From Albula goreensis (Eukaryota > Chordata > Actinopteri > Albuliformes > Albulidae): 64,000 bases of DNA. The stretch's first letter is position 1. Each line of letters starts with the position of its first letter. The notes beneath the pieces were generated by a model. The model was not told the DNA's origin and searched no databases. It worked only from the letters and a program-made list of their open reading frames with translations. The position numbers and the translations under genes were made by a program. Location of the stretch: the NCBI GenBank assembly GCA_022829145.1, contig CM040746.1, forward strand, positions 7,272,684-7,336,683, written 5' to 3'. Positions 13,040 through 25,100 of this stretch are shown here, one piece after another.

Positions 13040-14186
13040 GTTTGATTATGTTCAAAATTCGTAAAGTTGGCATAATCTCTGTAAATGAACATTTGTGGCT
13101 AAAGACTGAAACGCGATGTGGTTTCTGATCATTTAATGTACGTGTGCTATTTTTAGGCCTATTTAAAATTGTTTTGGCTGGCTTGTTAGTTCTCTAGCTA
13201 GCTAGATTGTTAGCTTATTTTTCGAGCAGTTTTTGTAAGAAAGATAGATGGTGTCCGTTTTACATTTAAAAAGAAAGCAAGCTGTCGATAGTCTTGTAAC
13301 TATTTATACACCCAGTGCTTAATTAATTAAACCAAGCGCTAGATGCACAGTCTAAAATTGACACAATGACAGTATAGTTGCCAAGCCAACTGACTAAACT
13401 GGGAAACGTTAGATGGCCAAGTTCAAAAGTGTCTAAGTTAGCTAGCAAATACAAATTCTTGGGTTGAATGTATCTGGTTTGCTAATCTTAGCAAGCTAGG
13501 TACAATATCTGTGCAACAGTTTTGTACGATGGCGATTTAATAGTATGATTGATGTTATAGCTAATACCCGTTTCGTTGTCTGAGTGTCTGTCTCGGTTGC
13601 AGCAAGACGGAATTTACCTAGCAGTTAAGTTAGTGCTTATTAATTCAGCAAACTGACTGGGTAAGAGCGCTAATGCTAATTATTAAAAAACGTAGTAACA
13701 GAATATTGCATGTTATCGGAACGTGTGGGGGGTGTGTCGAGTTTGAATACTTGCTGACATTATCGAGCCACATTTTATTAGATTAGAGTCTGGTTACAGG
13801 CAGGTGAGAATAATCTATGATTGACTATCCAAAATAGTTTTAGTGCTGCGTTAGTGTCCAAAAGTCTTGCTTAGCTTAGCTTGCTGTCCACCCATATATA
13901 ATTCATATGGGCATGCATTCGTGTTCACATGCATTTTTGAGACGCAATGCATTTAATTGAATATATTAAGTCCACTTTTCTCAGGAAACCGTCAATACAG
14001 TGTAAAATAATGTTAACTACATGGGGTGCTTGCCACCGTCGAACTTGAGCAGAGATCAAGAACGTTAGTGCCCCGTATGCCTATGTAAGACAATCCACAT
14101 CGCAATAAACTAAGTTGCCACAGCCTGACATAAAGTTAGCTTGCTAAATGCTCATGTGTGTCAGCAGGCGAAGATATTTGTTCCAG
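13040..14186. other. lnpk: putative lnpk 5' UTR intron
   Basis: AT-rich spacer between the inferred promoter and the ATG exon. It contains many GCTAGCTA/GTTAGC words and homeodomain-like TTAATTAATTAA at 13318-13329. No ORF of note. Confidence 0.35.
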
Positions 14187-14278
14187 TTTCTCTCCGAGAA
14201 AAGTAAGAAAGTGTCTTACGAGAAGAGAGTGCTCCATTATAACGCGGAGAGATGGGAGCTGTTGTATCCCGGTGGAGG
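14187..14278 (+). CDS. lnpk: lnpk exon with start codon (coding 14252-14278)
   Basis: Encodes residues 1-9, MGAVVSRWR, and ends at donor AGG/GTATGT in phase 0. Human lunapark starts MGGLFSRWR, also ending an exon here. Coding begins at 14252; 14187-14251 would be 5' UTR if the weak acceptor TTGTTCCAG at 14178-14186 is used. The exact 5' edge is uncertain; the ATG and donor are firm. Confidence 0.88.
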
Positions 14279-17200
14279 GTATGTAATTTATACTTGTTTA
14301 TATTGCTCACTGGGAAAATGTGGATGAATATGTTTTTGCATGTTTGGTGAAAAGTTGCATTTTTATATTAAATTGAAATGATTAGTTTGGCATTCTATCT
14401 TAAATATTACATAGGCCTGTATAGTCATTGTTTTTGTTTGGCCAATGCAACTTATGCACTGTACGTTTGTTGAGTGCCAGGGTGCTTTGAGGTTTGTGAC
14501 ATAGTATATGGGCATGTTTTAAGTACTGTGTATTTATAGATGGTATTGCTAACTTGTTATTATATTTATTTTAAGTAATCTTGCATTAGTCTGACGTTTG
14601 CCTTCTTAGATTGAGCACCAAAGACTGGTTGCATATTTACCTAGCCTTTCTCAAAGGCAGTCCAATGTTAGCATGGCTGCTTTGTTTTTGTACACTGTTT
14701 TCCAACATGAGAATTGAAATTCATGATAACAAATAAATAAATACAATATTAAAACTAGAATAGGACACTGTATCATTGAAAATAAGGTCTGCATCCATAG
14801 CTGTAGAGTACTGTAAAGTAAGATAGTACTCTACAGCAAGATATAAAGAATGAAAGAAGAAAGATAGGAAGAAGTAAGCTACATTGCTGTGTGAGCTGTA
14901 AATATGCAATGGAAAATTCTCTTGAATTTATATGGTCTGTAACTGCTCTGTGCTGAAATAGCCACTGATGATAAGGCAGGGAATTGAACAGCTATGCAAA
15001 ATTATAATGTGATAATTTGAAGAATTATTGAATTTTAACGACATCCAGCTGTCCTTTTACCTAACTTTCAATTATGCAAATTTTTAATGCAATAATTTGT
15101 AACATTACTGAATTTACCTGGACACACCTGCTGTTCTTTCAGCCAAGTATTAGTCTCTGCAAATGTTTTCCATACCTTTTTAGTATTTATTTATGAAATA
15201 ATTCTTTGTGTGCTTCAGAGTTGCTGTGAAATCATAACTCAATCATTCTAATTTTGGCTTTGCTTTCAACAGGCCAAACCATCCACAGTGGATGTCTTGG
15301 AAGGAATAGATAAGGTAAACCGTTTTGTTAAACAATTACAGTTTTAAAATGACTCCTCTAACCTTGGAAAGTAATGAACCTCTTAGGTCACCTTATGGCA
15401 GTAGAAGTAGTGCCAGTCATGGATGAGGGGTGTATTTTTGGATACTGCTCTTCAGTGAAAGGGGGTCTTGGTTTCATCTGGAGGCCCTGGCTTGGGCACC
15501 AACAGCGAGGGCGGTCGTTCGGTGCACCTCGGAGAGTGACAGTCACACATGTTCCCTGTCTCACACCGGCGGTACCCCCATTCAGTCAGCAGCCAGCAGA
15601 TCTCAACTAATCCTCTCCTTCACATATCTTTGGGAAGAGATTACGCAACACAAAAGCGTTTTCATGGTTATTAAAAAGTATAAATAACTCGCGAGGTTCA
15701 CTTTTGGTCAAGTAAGCCTTTGGGTAAAAGATCAGGCTTTGAGAAAGAATTCTCACATAAAAAGCCAAGAGGTCTCATGATTTGTCAAGTGCATCGGATT
15801 CCACAGTTCTTTGTATGCACATTAGCTATTCCCATTTTACTTTCCTGTTTTCATATCGAGGTTCAAGTATGGTCACCCCTCATATTAGTCTAAGACAATT
15901 CAATACATTAGGAGGGTTTGCCTGTGAATCAAAAAAAAGGTTGTAATTCACCATGATGGTCATGCTGTACTTGTTTGCAGTCTTGCATATGCTTCTGCTC
16001 TGTATGTTTTCAGGATATACAGGCTCTCGAGGAATTTAGGGAGAAGAACCAGAGACTTTTGAAGTTATGGGTGGGAAGACTGCTACTATACTCCTTTCTC
16101 CTGTTCCTGATCACCAGTATAGTTGTGTATTTCTGGTATCTTCCTCAACAGTTGACGGGGAGATTAATTCTGGCACTGCCATTTATAGCATTTCCAATAC
16201 TGTAAGTACCTATTACTCTCTCTTTTATTTCTTTACATTTTTAGTGCTGTGAGTACATATTATTGCAAATCTGATTTGCTTTTACCAGGCAGTGTTTTTG
16301 TACCTTTGTGTTGATTTTTCTTTCGTTCTGCAGAGTATGGTTTCTGAGGAAGCTGCTGATTGCTGTATTTTCAAAGCGAACAGAAAGAAACAGTAAGGGA
16401 TGTTTCATTAATGTGACTGGGCGGCCTCATGTCATGTGGCTTGTTGTTGAGTTGTTTAAATGTGAAACTAGCATAATGGACAAGAAAAACTGAAAACTGT
16501 GATTATAATGCATGTGCATATGAAACCTTTGATTAAAGCATTTCTTTTGTTTTAATTTTCAGATGAAAAATTAGAAGATCTAAAATCCCAAAAAAGAAAA
16601 ATTGTAAGTGTGTTTTTAGAATTGGTTTTGTTTCTGTGGTGCATTTTTGATGTTCTTTTGAAGAAATGTCTGCTTTGTTTTTGGCCTGAATGACTTTTGC
16701 TAGTGATTTGAATACAAAATATTGATATAGCATTTCACATTTACTGAGTCTGGCCTCGTGTTTCAGTAATATCCTGGTAACTGAGTTAAAATAACCCCTT
16801 AACACTTACTAATTTCCATGAGCGACTTATAATAGTGCTAACCTTTTAGACTTGTCAGGAATTCTTGCTCTGTTCGTGTGTGTCATAACCTCTTAGATCC
16901 ATTAGCATGGACCTCATGTTTAACTGTGCCTAATTTTCCTCTGTAGGGCACTACAAATTCCCCTCTCAACAGTGGTATAAGCAGTAACACAAGAGAACGA
17001 GGCTTTTATAAGCCATTGCAGGAAGTTTCATGTCTCCTATTGCCTTTATTGAGTTTTTGCAGCACTTTGCAGCAAGCTAATTGCTACTGCTAATAAATAA
17101 TCTAAAATCAATGCAGACAGCGGTTAATTGGCAAAGAGACTTTATTCCTTAAAGCACTCCGCTAATGACCTTCTTTAAATTAATAGCATTAAGTGCTGAG

Positions 17201-19131
17201 AGGAAATAAATCTGAGAAATTGCCTGTCATTTACTGTCATGTCTAATAACTTCCAATAATTATAGCTGATGGATTTTCACACATTCCATTATCGAAGTTG
17301 GTGCATGTAATTATTCTTCTCATTATAATGTAAACAATTAACAATATTTGCTGTTGCCTTGGAATAAAGCTGTTACACAAAATTAAAACCTATGGTTTGT
17401 AGATATTTTCCAGGCTTGCAGACCCTTAATTTCTGACTTGACTCTTCTGGCATTGTGTTTTTTTTTGATGGCGGTACCAAGCACATCACAAACTCTGGGG
17501 ATTTTGTATTTGTATTGATCGTGCTGCATGGAGAATTTAATTACCAGTCAAAAGCTGAAAAGAAGTGTATTTGTTCTCATGGCCTGTTAAAAGAAAACAT
17601 AGAGCTTATCGTCATGTCAGATAGTTTAACATAAGTTGGGAAATGATTATCACCTTGAAACAATAGGATTTTAGATAGTTTAAAAGTAAAATCGTTTTGC
17701 TGTATTAATGTGATCACAGGAACTGCATAAGCTGTATAATTGAGAAGGGGCATTGCTCTTGAGAAGAAACAAACTGAGTGTTATCTGCATTGTAACAGAT
17801 GGGTACCTACATGCGTGAACCATTAACCATTAACCATCTGTAGCCAGATATCTCTTGCACAAAATATTTTTGGAACACATATGCTTTCATTATGCTGTAC
17901 ATGTTAAATATGCTTCCTGCAATTCACTAGTAGCCAGTAATGATAGAGTAGCTACATACTGGGAAAGCATTCACAAAGTATAGTATGATTTGAGAATTGA
18001 ACCATGTGTTGAAGGGGTTTTCTCTTTTTTTAAATTGTGCATATGAGGATTGTGATGAGCTGTACACAGTGTCCTGGGGATGTGTGTTCTGTGTTTGAAA
18101 AAGATGTCTGTCTCATATCCACATAATCCATCACATATCTGCAAAAGAGTAAAAGCTTACAATTACTATTATGTTACAGCAGCTGGGACAGTCATTTATT
18201 TATTTTTTTTTTAAAACATTTTCATTTGTAACAGTATTTGATAAACAACAAAATTATGATAAACATAGAAAAAGACGTCTTGCACAGTTCAGAGAAGGTG
18301 CAAATTAGCTACCAGTTAGCCTCATGGCTCTGTTGTTCCAGTCAGTTGAATTTTTTTAAACTTTAAACAACCACAATTCCTGTCCTATTTGTCAGTTTTG
18401 AGATACAAAACTGACATCCACAAAGGCAGAGCCCCAGTAGATAGCCACCTGTATCATAACAGATCCAGCACCATTTTTAACTGCTGGGGACCACTATGGT
18501 TTGAAGGCTTCTTTTGTTTCTCTGTGGTTGTAAACCTATCCAGATGTAGGAAATGGAGTGAAAGACTATTCATCAGACCATGCCTCTTTCTTCCACTGCT
18601 CAGAAGTCCAGGTTTTATGTATTAGTGCACCATGACCTCAGTTACCAGTGATTTCCAAATGGCAGGCCAACCATAAATATCAGTTTTGTGAAGGTCAGGA
18701 GTTTTGAGTACCCAACTTAATATCACTGTGTATTTAGAGAGATAGGGAACATTACCAAGCAAAGTGAAATAATAAAATGTAGTCACTGTTATTTGTAATC
18801 AAAAAATGTGAAATTTTGTTTGATAATTGTCATATTTTTGCCTTAGTTAACTGGAAGCCATGGAAGTGAAGATACTCATTTTGTCTTTTATTTTTAAGCT
18901 TGAAGAGGTCATGGAGACTGAAACTTATAAGAATGCTAAAATGATCCTGGAAAGATTTGATCCAGAGTCAAAGAAAAAAGTTGTAAGTGCCTGCATTAAT
19001 AATGGAAAAAAATTAATGAGCTGCTGTGTGATTTTGAGAGGAAAAGAGACTGAAATGCTTATCCACCATTTTTAAGCAGGAGTTGGAGTCCACACCATTT
19101 GGGCCCCAGATGCCTTCAAGACCAGGCCAAG

Positions 19132-19186
<55 letters not shown>

Positions 19187-22100
19187 CGAGTGTGTGTGTC
19201 TCAGCCTTTAAGCAAGCCATGTCAATAAAAAATCAAACTGTGTTTGTGCATGTAGTATGCACATACGTGTGTGTATGTATACATGAGTCTGTTCATAGAC
19301 CATATTTATGCCAATAGTAATGCTTGAAGGTATGTGAACCCTTTGGAATTTATGTAAATGTATGTGAAGCTGAAATCGTATTAAGTCTTGTGAAAGTCCG
19401 AAGGCTAACCCGATTAATAGAAAAAAATGAAAACCTGCATACACTTGGATTATTTTTTTTGCATATGCAGTAAATGAGGAAACCTACCTGGGAGTAGTGA
19501 CTTCAAATAAACATTTGTTTTCAGTGTTTATCAGTGTCTTGCATCTACTGTGTGCAGCTTCAGGCCTTTCTTGCTAACAGAATTGCTTTGGCTCTGGCTT
19601 TTGAGGGTCTCCGTTTTGTACAGTGAACATTACTCTACTCATCTCTGCTGGGTCTTTGTGTGTTTTCAGAACTTCGTCAGCGCAATGTTACCCCTCGGGC
19701 TCCGGTCGCTGGAACTCCCGCTAGCGCTGCGGCCCGTCCCCCTGCGGGCCCTGGGGCCCCTCGGGCCCTGGGGCCACTCCCTCGGGCCCACTGCCCCACT
19801 CCGCCCCTGGGGCCTACCCCTGAGAAGAACCCTGGCTGCCGTGGTCACATGCCAGCAGAGCCTACTGCGCCAGGTCAAATATGAGCCCTGAATGGCTACA
19901 GGATGCAGGTGTTTCTCAGTGACATGACCAAACAGAGAGCGGACGACAGCCCAACATATACAGCCCACAGCTCTTTGAGGAAATGTGTTCCTAATGAAGG
20001 GAGGGGCAAAATTTAGTGGCTCTTGGACAACCACGATTCAGGGAATGGGTGTTTGTAGTGCTTGACCCAACAAAAAAATGGCACCAATAATCATAATCTT
20101 TCTACAAAATGTTTGGTTGTGCATCTGCAGTTCTCATGTACATACCTGTTCATTCTGCATTCTTTTTTCAAATTTAAGTGGCCAAAACCACACCCATCAC
20201 TGAAATCCTCCACCTATTTAGTCGAGTGTGGATTTGCACATATGCCCTTCACATATGTGTTACGCGACACCTTTCACAGCAGGTGACTATCTATGACTAT
20301 TGCTCAACACAACAGACATTTGACCAAAAAGACATTTGTTCCTATGCAATGCTGTAGCAGTTTTAAACAATATGTAGTCAGTTTTCCGAGGCAACAGATC
20401 TATAAAGAATAAAATGCATCACTTTTCCTGTAGTCCATCAGGAATTACAGAGTTACTAATTCATGTTGTGTTACTTTTCATGTACATATCTGCTCATTAA
20501 TCAAGGACTGGCTTGTGTCAAAGATTTCCATTCTGGCAGAGTAGTGCGAAGTTCTTTGCATCTTGTTTCATTTTCAGTTTAAGTTTAGGTATTGAAGTGC
20601 ATTGAATGCTGCTTAAGATGCACTGAGCTGTATTTTACCTGCCAGGGTTCACTAAATCAATAACCACATACAGCTTCTCAGCACCGTATTTTTAATATTA
20701 TTCATATATCAAACTGGTCATGGCCATAATCAACACCTCTCTGAACTATAAGGCTATGTATTATGGATGGGGAATGCGTATAGAATATAAACAATAATAG
20801 TAAAATGAAATGTCATATTTGTTTTAAGGACTTGTGCATATTGTATGAGGCCAGATCAGCTGACTCATTTGTACATAAACACAGTGTAAAGAAGTGGTAC
20901 AAAATTCTGAGCACAGTCATGGGCAAGTCGAAGCCCGTCAGGCGGGTGAGGTTTCTGAGTGTCAGTTCACCATCTAAGCCATGAAACTGAATGACATTGC
21001 TCTTAGTCTCCATGTCTTTTAAGCTGGCAAGTTTAAAGTGGGATGGTTTTGGTTTTCTAACCTGTGTGTTTGCATTTACATGTGAGTGCGCACTGGTCAA
21101 GGAGATTGTCTCTGCTTAACATACACCTAGCCACGGTGCATATTCGGCAGTTGTCAGAAACTTCTAAACAAATTCCTGTCAGTCGTAGCAAAGCAGTGAG
21201 CAACAGTCTAACCTATGACGAACTATAAAACTGGCAAACCAACTAGCTGGCTAGCCAGCGAAAACAACAATAACATTACATACCGATTCTTTCCCAGCAT
21301 TCCAGCAATGCCACCGAAGAGATCAAAAAGGGTTGAGCCATATTCATAATTATGTTGAGCACCTTTTAATTATTTATTACATTGCGTAATAGTATGTGTG
21401 TATGTCTGTATGTGTGTATGGTGTGTACACATTCTCAAACACATACACCATTAAGGTTTGTGGTGTGTCAGCATTGATAGGGGTTTTGTTGTAGGGTATG
21501 TGTATATCTAAGTGTGTATAAACTGTGATTACTGAAGAGAGGCGTAGAGTTTTTCCCTGGGTCCGCATGGCCCTGCTGGATGCTGAAAAACCAGATTAAA
21601 TTATGCGGTTCAGACGGAGCCAGTCCTGTACTTAATGTTTATACTTGCACTTTGTTTTGCAAAATGGTGCCAAGTGCTTTCATTAGAAATTGAAAGTGAG
21701 AAACAGTGTGACTCAGACACCACGGCGCTTCCATATGTTGGTAAATTAATAAGCAGCAGGTAGCCAAACCCTTGCCAAGCGCTGCAGAAATGACCAGTCT
21801 TCTCGCGATGATCGCTCTTGATGTTTAATTATATTAATTACTGCTCACCGGAACAGCAGGACTTCCCCCTCGCGGGCGGCTCTTGAGGGATATCCGTCCA
21901 CGAGTCGTTATTAAACCCCCCACCCCCACCATCCCCTTCAAAAGCATTGATCATTGTTCCTCCTCCACGATAAGGGCAGATTAATGGCGCGGGTCGCCAT
22001 GGCGAAAAGCGCCTGGCCTCACTCAGACGTTTTTGGGGCGGTGATTTGTATTCCGAGGTGGGGAGAACCGTTTAACCCTGACCGTGTCGGTGCTGCCGCT

Positions 22101-25100
22101 GTGAATGACAGGGCTGCACCCCCCGGGCCCGCCCCTTGCCAGACCCATCCTCCCACGGGACAGGGGCGCCATGGACAGAGTCATCGAGTACCTCGTTGGG
22201 GATGGCCCTCAGAACAGGTACCTCCTGCCCTCAAACGACGACACCCATTTTCCCAGTCTCAAAGTCATTTGTTTTTATGTCGCCATCTTTAAAAGCATCT
22301 TTTTTTTTAACATTTTTTCCACATTTTTCTTTTTTTTTTTTTCTCATACAGACATTATTGTGTCCCTTTGACCCGTCAGATTAGCTCATGTCAAAATATC
22401 ATAAAGCAGAATTGTCCATTTTGTGATTAGTCATTCTCATTCATCCTATGGAAAGGTTGATCTTTCTTCCATATTCACGCGTTGTTCTTTTTCTTTTTAC
22501 CTAGATATGCCCTTATATGCCAGCAGTGCTTTTCCCACAACGGCATGGCGTTAAAGGAGGAATTTGAATACGTTGGTAAGATTTAGAGAAACACCGCTCT
22601 CTGTCAGTCTCCATCAAACACAGTGCCTTCATTTGCCCTCTAGTGTTTGGCAGTACGGTAAATCATAGGGCTCTTAAAATCTGCTGGCACCGCCAGCCTG
22701 TGTAAGCAAAAGCAGAGTGTATCAAGATTGAATACATTAATAAGGGCAGCCCATCGATCTGATACGTTTATGCATCTTTGATGGATTTTTAGAATATCAT
22801 TGCTTTCATTTTCATATATATTAATCTGGGCGTCCATATAAAAATGCATGACAATGATTCAGATGACGGTGTGGGTTTTTTATATTTTTATTATTTTTTT
22901 TTCTGAGTACTGTGTTTTACGATGCCCCCACCCCCAGCCTTCAGATGCGCTTACTGTTATTTCCTGAACCCGGCGCGGAAGACTCGGCCCCAGGCCCCCC
23001 GGCTGCCCGAATTCAGCTTTGAGAGAAGGGCGCGCACGGACTCACCTGTCCCAGGATCCTCCTCTGCTCCGGGGGCCGGCGGCCCCTCCTGTGCGTCAGG
23101 TACCTCACCGCTGCTCACTGTGTCCGTACGTCTCTCACAATAACCATAGTGACAGTAATGCATACAGTAAGTGTGAACCTAAACTACAGATTCGCTGTAC
23201 GGATGTGTCGAAAGGCCATAGCGGCTTTTCCTTACAAAGTTCTGTGGGGTTTGGAATTTATGTAACAGATTTTATATTTATTTATATAGAGTGTGAATAC
23301 CAGTAGCATGTTATTTACTGTAGTATGTCATCATATGTTGTTGTAACACATAACACAGCATCGTTCAGCTATACGTTTTTCGTGTGTGCTTCTGTCATTT
23401 ATACCTACTGAATGCTTTGAATAGCTAAGACCTTGGTGTCACCTGCATCTTTTGTCCCAGTTTTTTGGAGTGCAGTTTCCCCAGCACCGGTCACCAGTAA
23501 AAAGGGTTTTCATCCCAACACAGCACCAAACTGTATAGCCCCCCCAATCTCATTTTCCCAAAAATACATGCTCCGCCTTGGGCTAATTCTTTGAATTGCC
23601 AGTAGGTTTGAAAAGGTATCTGATGTAGAGAATCAAGGTACTTTGTCATCACCTCATCAGAAATCATGTGAACACGTGCAAGCCACACATACTTTGGAAT
23701 TAGAAAATAACTCTGCTTTGTACTTAGTGTCCCAGATATTATCATTATTATTATTGTTATTATTAATAGAAGTTGTAGTTGTGGTAGTTATTTTAGTAGC
23801 CATAGCAGTAGCAGTAATATTGTTTTATTAGTATCATTTTTAAAAAATTAATTTCTTTTTGTCTGAGGTCTCTTGTGCTTCACTTTGCAGCAGTGTGACT
23901 CAGACAGTCGGACTCCTCCGGTCTATCCACGGGCGTCACCTTCCTTTGTATCTGTTTTTGCAGATATTTTGCTGGCCCCTAAAAGACACACATGCTGATC
24001 CCACTCTGTGAATCTTGGGAGTCAAAGAAGTAAATACAAGGAATCGAAGGGTTTCCCCAAAAGCTTTAGCACCTGCTAGCTGGATCACCGTAGTGTCAGC
24101 AGGCTCCATTCATATGCATGCAGTAGACTACTACTGATTATGCAGTTTCACAATTAGCCGTTTAACTTCTTAATCGCCTTTATGATTCCGATGGCTTCTG
24201 TCCTCAGCTGTAACCCAGTGTCCTGCTCTTATACCTGCAACATCTGGGCTGTCCAAAATTCAGCGTGTGCTATTGCCATTTTCAAAGGGATATTTTGTAA
24301 CGTTTAATCGATATTGTTTAATTTTTGTACAGAACAAGGAGATTGAGATTTTTTTCCCCAGATTTAAGATGAGTGTTGGTATGTTTTTACAGTGCTACAA
24401 TTGGTTCCTGAAAAATTTGCTTTTTTTTTGAATGTTATAAATTCAAGGTTACAGGAGCGCTTGAATTTTCGAGTCCTCCTTGGAGCTTCATTTTCTGCTA
24501 GATTATGAATTTTTGGAAACAGGTGGTTTGGTGGTTGGATGAGTCTAGTTCAACATAAATCTGTGCACTTGTGAATTCGGTAATCTCTGCGTGCTGTTTT
24601 CCACAGAGTGCTTGATAAACTGGTTACAGTGTGAGGGCAGGGTTTGACATTATTAAAGACCCCCATTAAAAAATAAAAATAAAAAAATGAATGTACAGAT
24701 ATGATCCCTTACTAAACATATTGTCCCTGCAAATTCATTGAAATTATTCATAAAATTTTAAAGCTTCAAAGCTTTGGCTTCCCCCTCATTAACACGCTTA
24801 TAACAGCAGCTGAATAAATGGGTACTGATGTAACCGATTGTAACTTTGGTCTACGTTTTGGTAATATGCAGAGAAGTATTTGTGATTTGGCACACGTTTG
24901 CTGTTGACTGCGGAGCTGATAGGAATGGTTGATGTGTTGAATGCGTCCTCAGCGGTTTTCTCTCTCTCTCGGGGCTGCGTATTGAAAGCGCTGGTGTATG
25001 TTCTGATTTCCAGAGAACGGCAAGCCGGAGGATTCCCCCACAGAGTCGGGGCCCGAGTCACATGACGGCCAGGCTTCTGAAGAGGCCTCCGTGGTGGAGG

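Noticed and set aside
1-14000. evx2 or hoxd exons in the 5' flank
   Set aside because: I looked for a homeodomain (KIWFQNRR-type sequence) and found none. Synteny is only inferred from lnpk.
19660-20034. Overlapping ORFs on both strands
   Set aside because: They overlie the GC-rich lnpk exon 8; only the frame starting ELRQRN fits splicing and family sequence.
22105-22371. 88-residue ORF as a separate gene
   Set aside because: It is lnpk exon 9 read through its donor into the intron.
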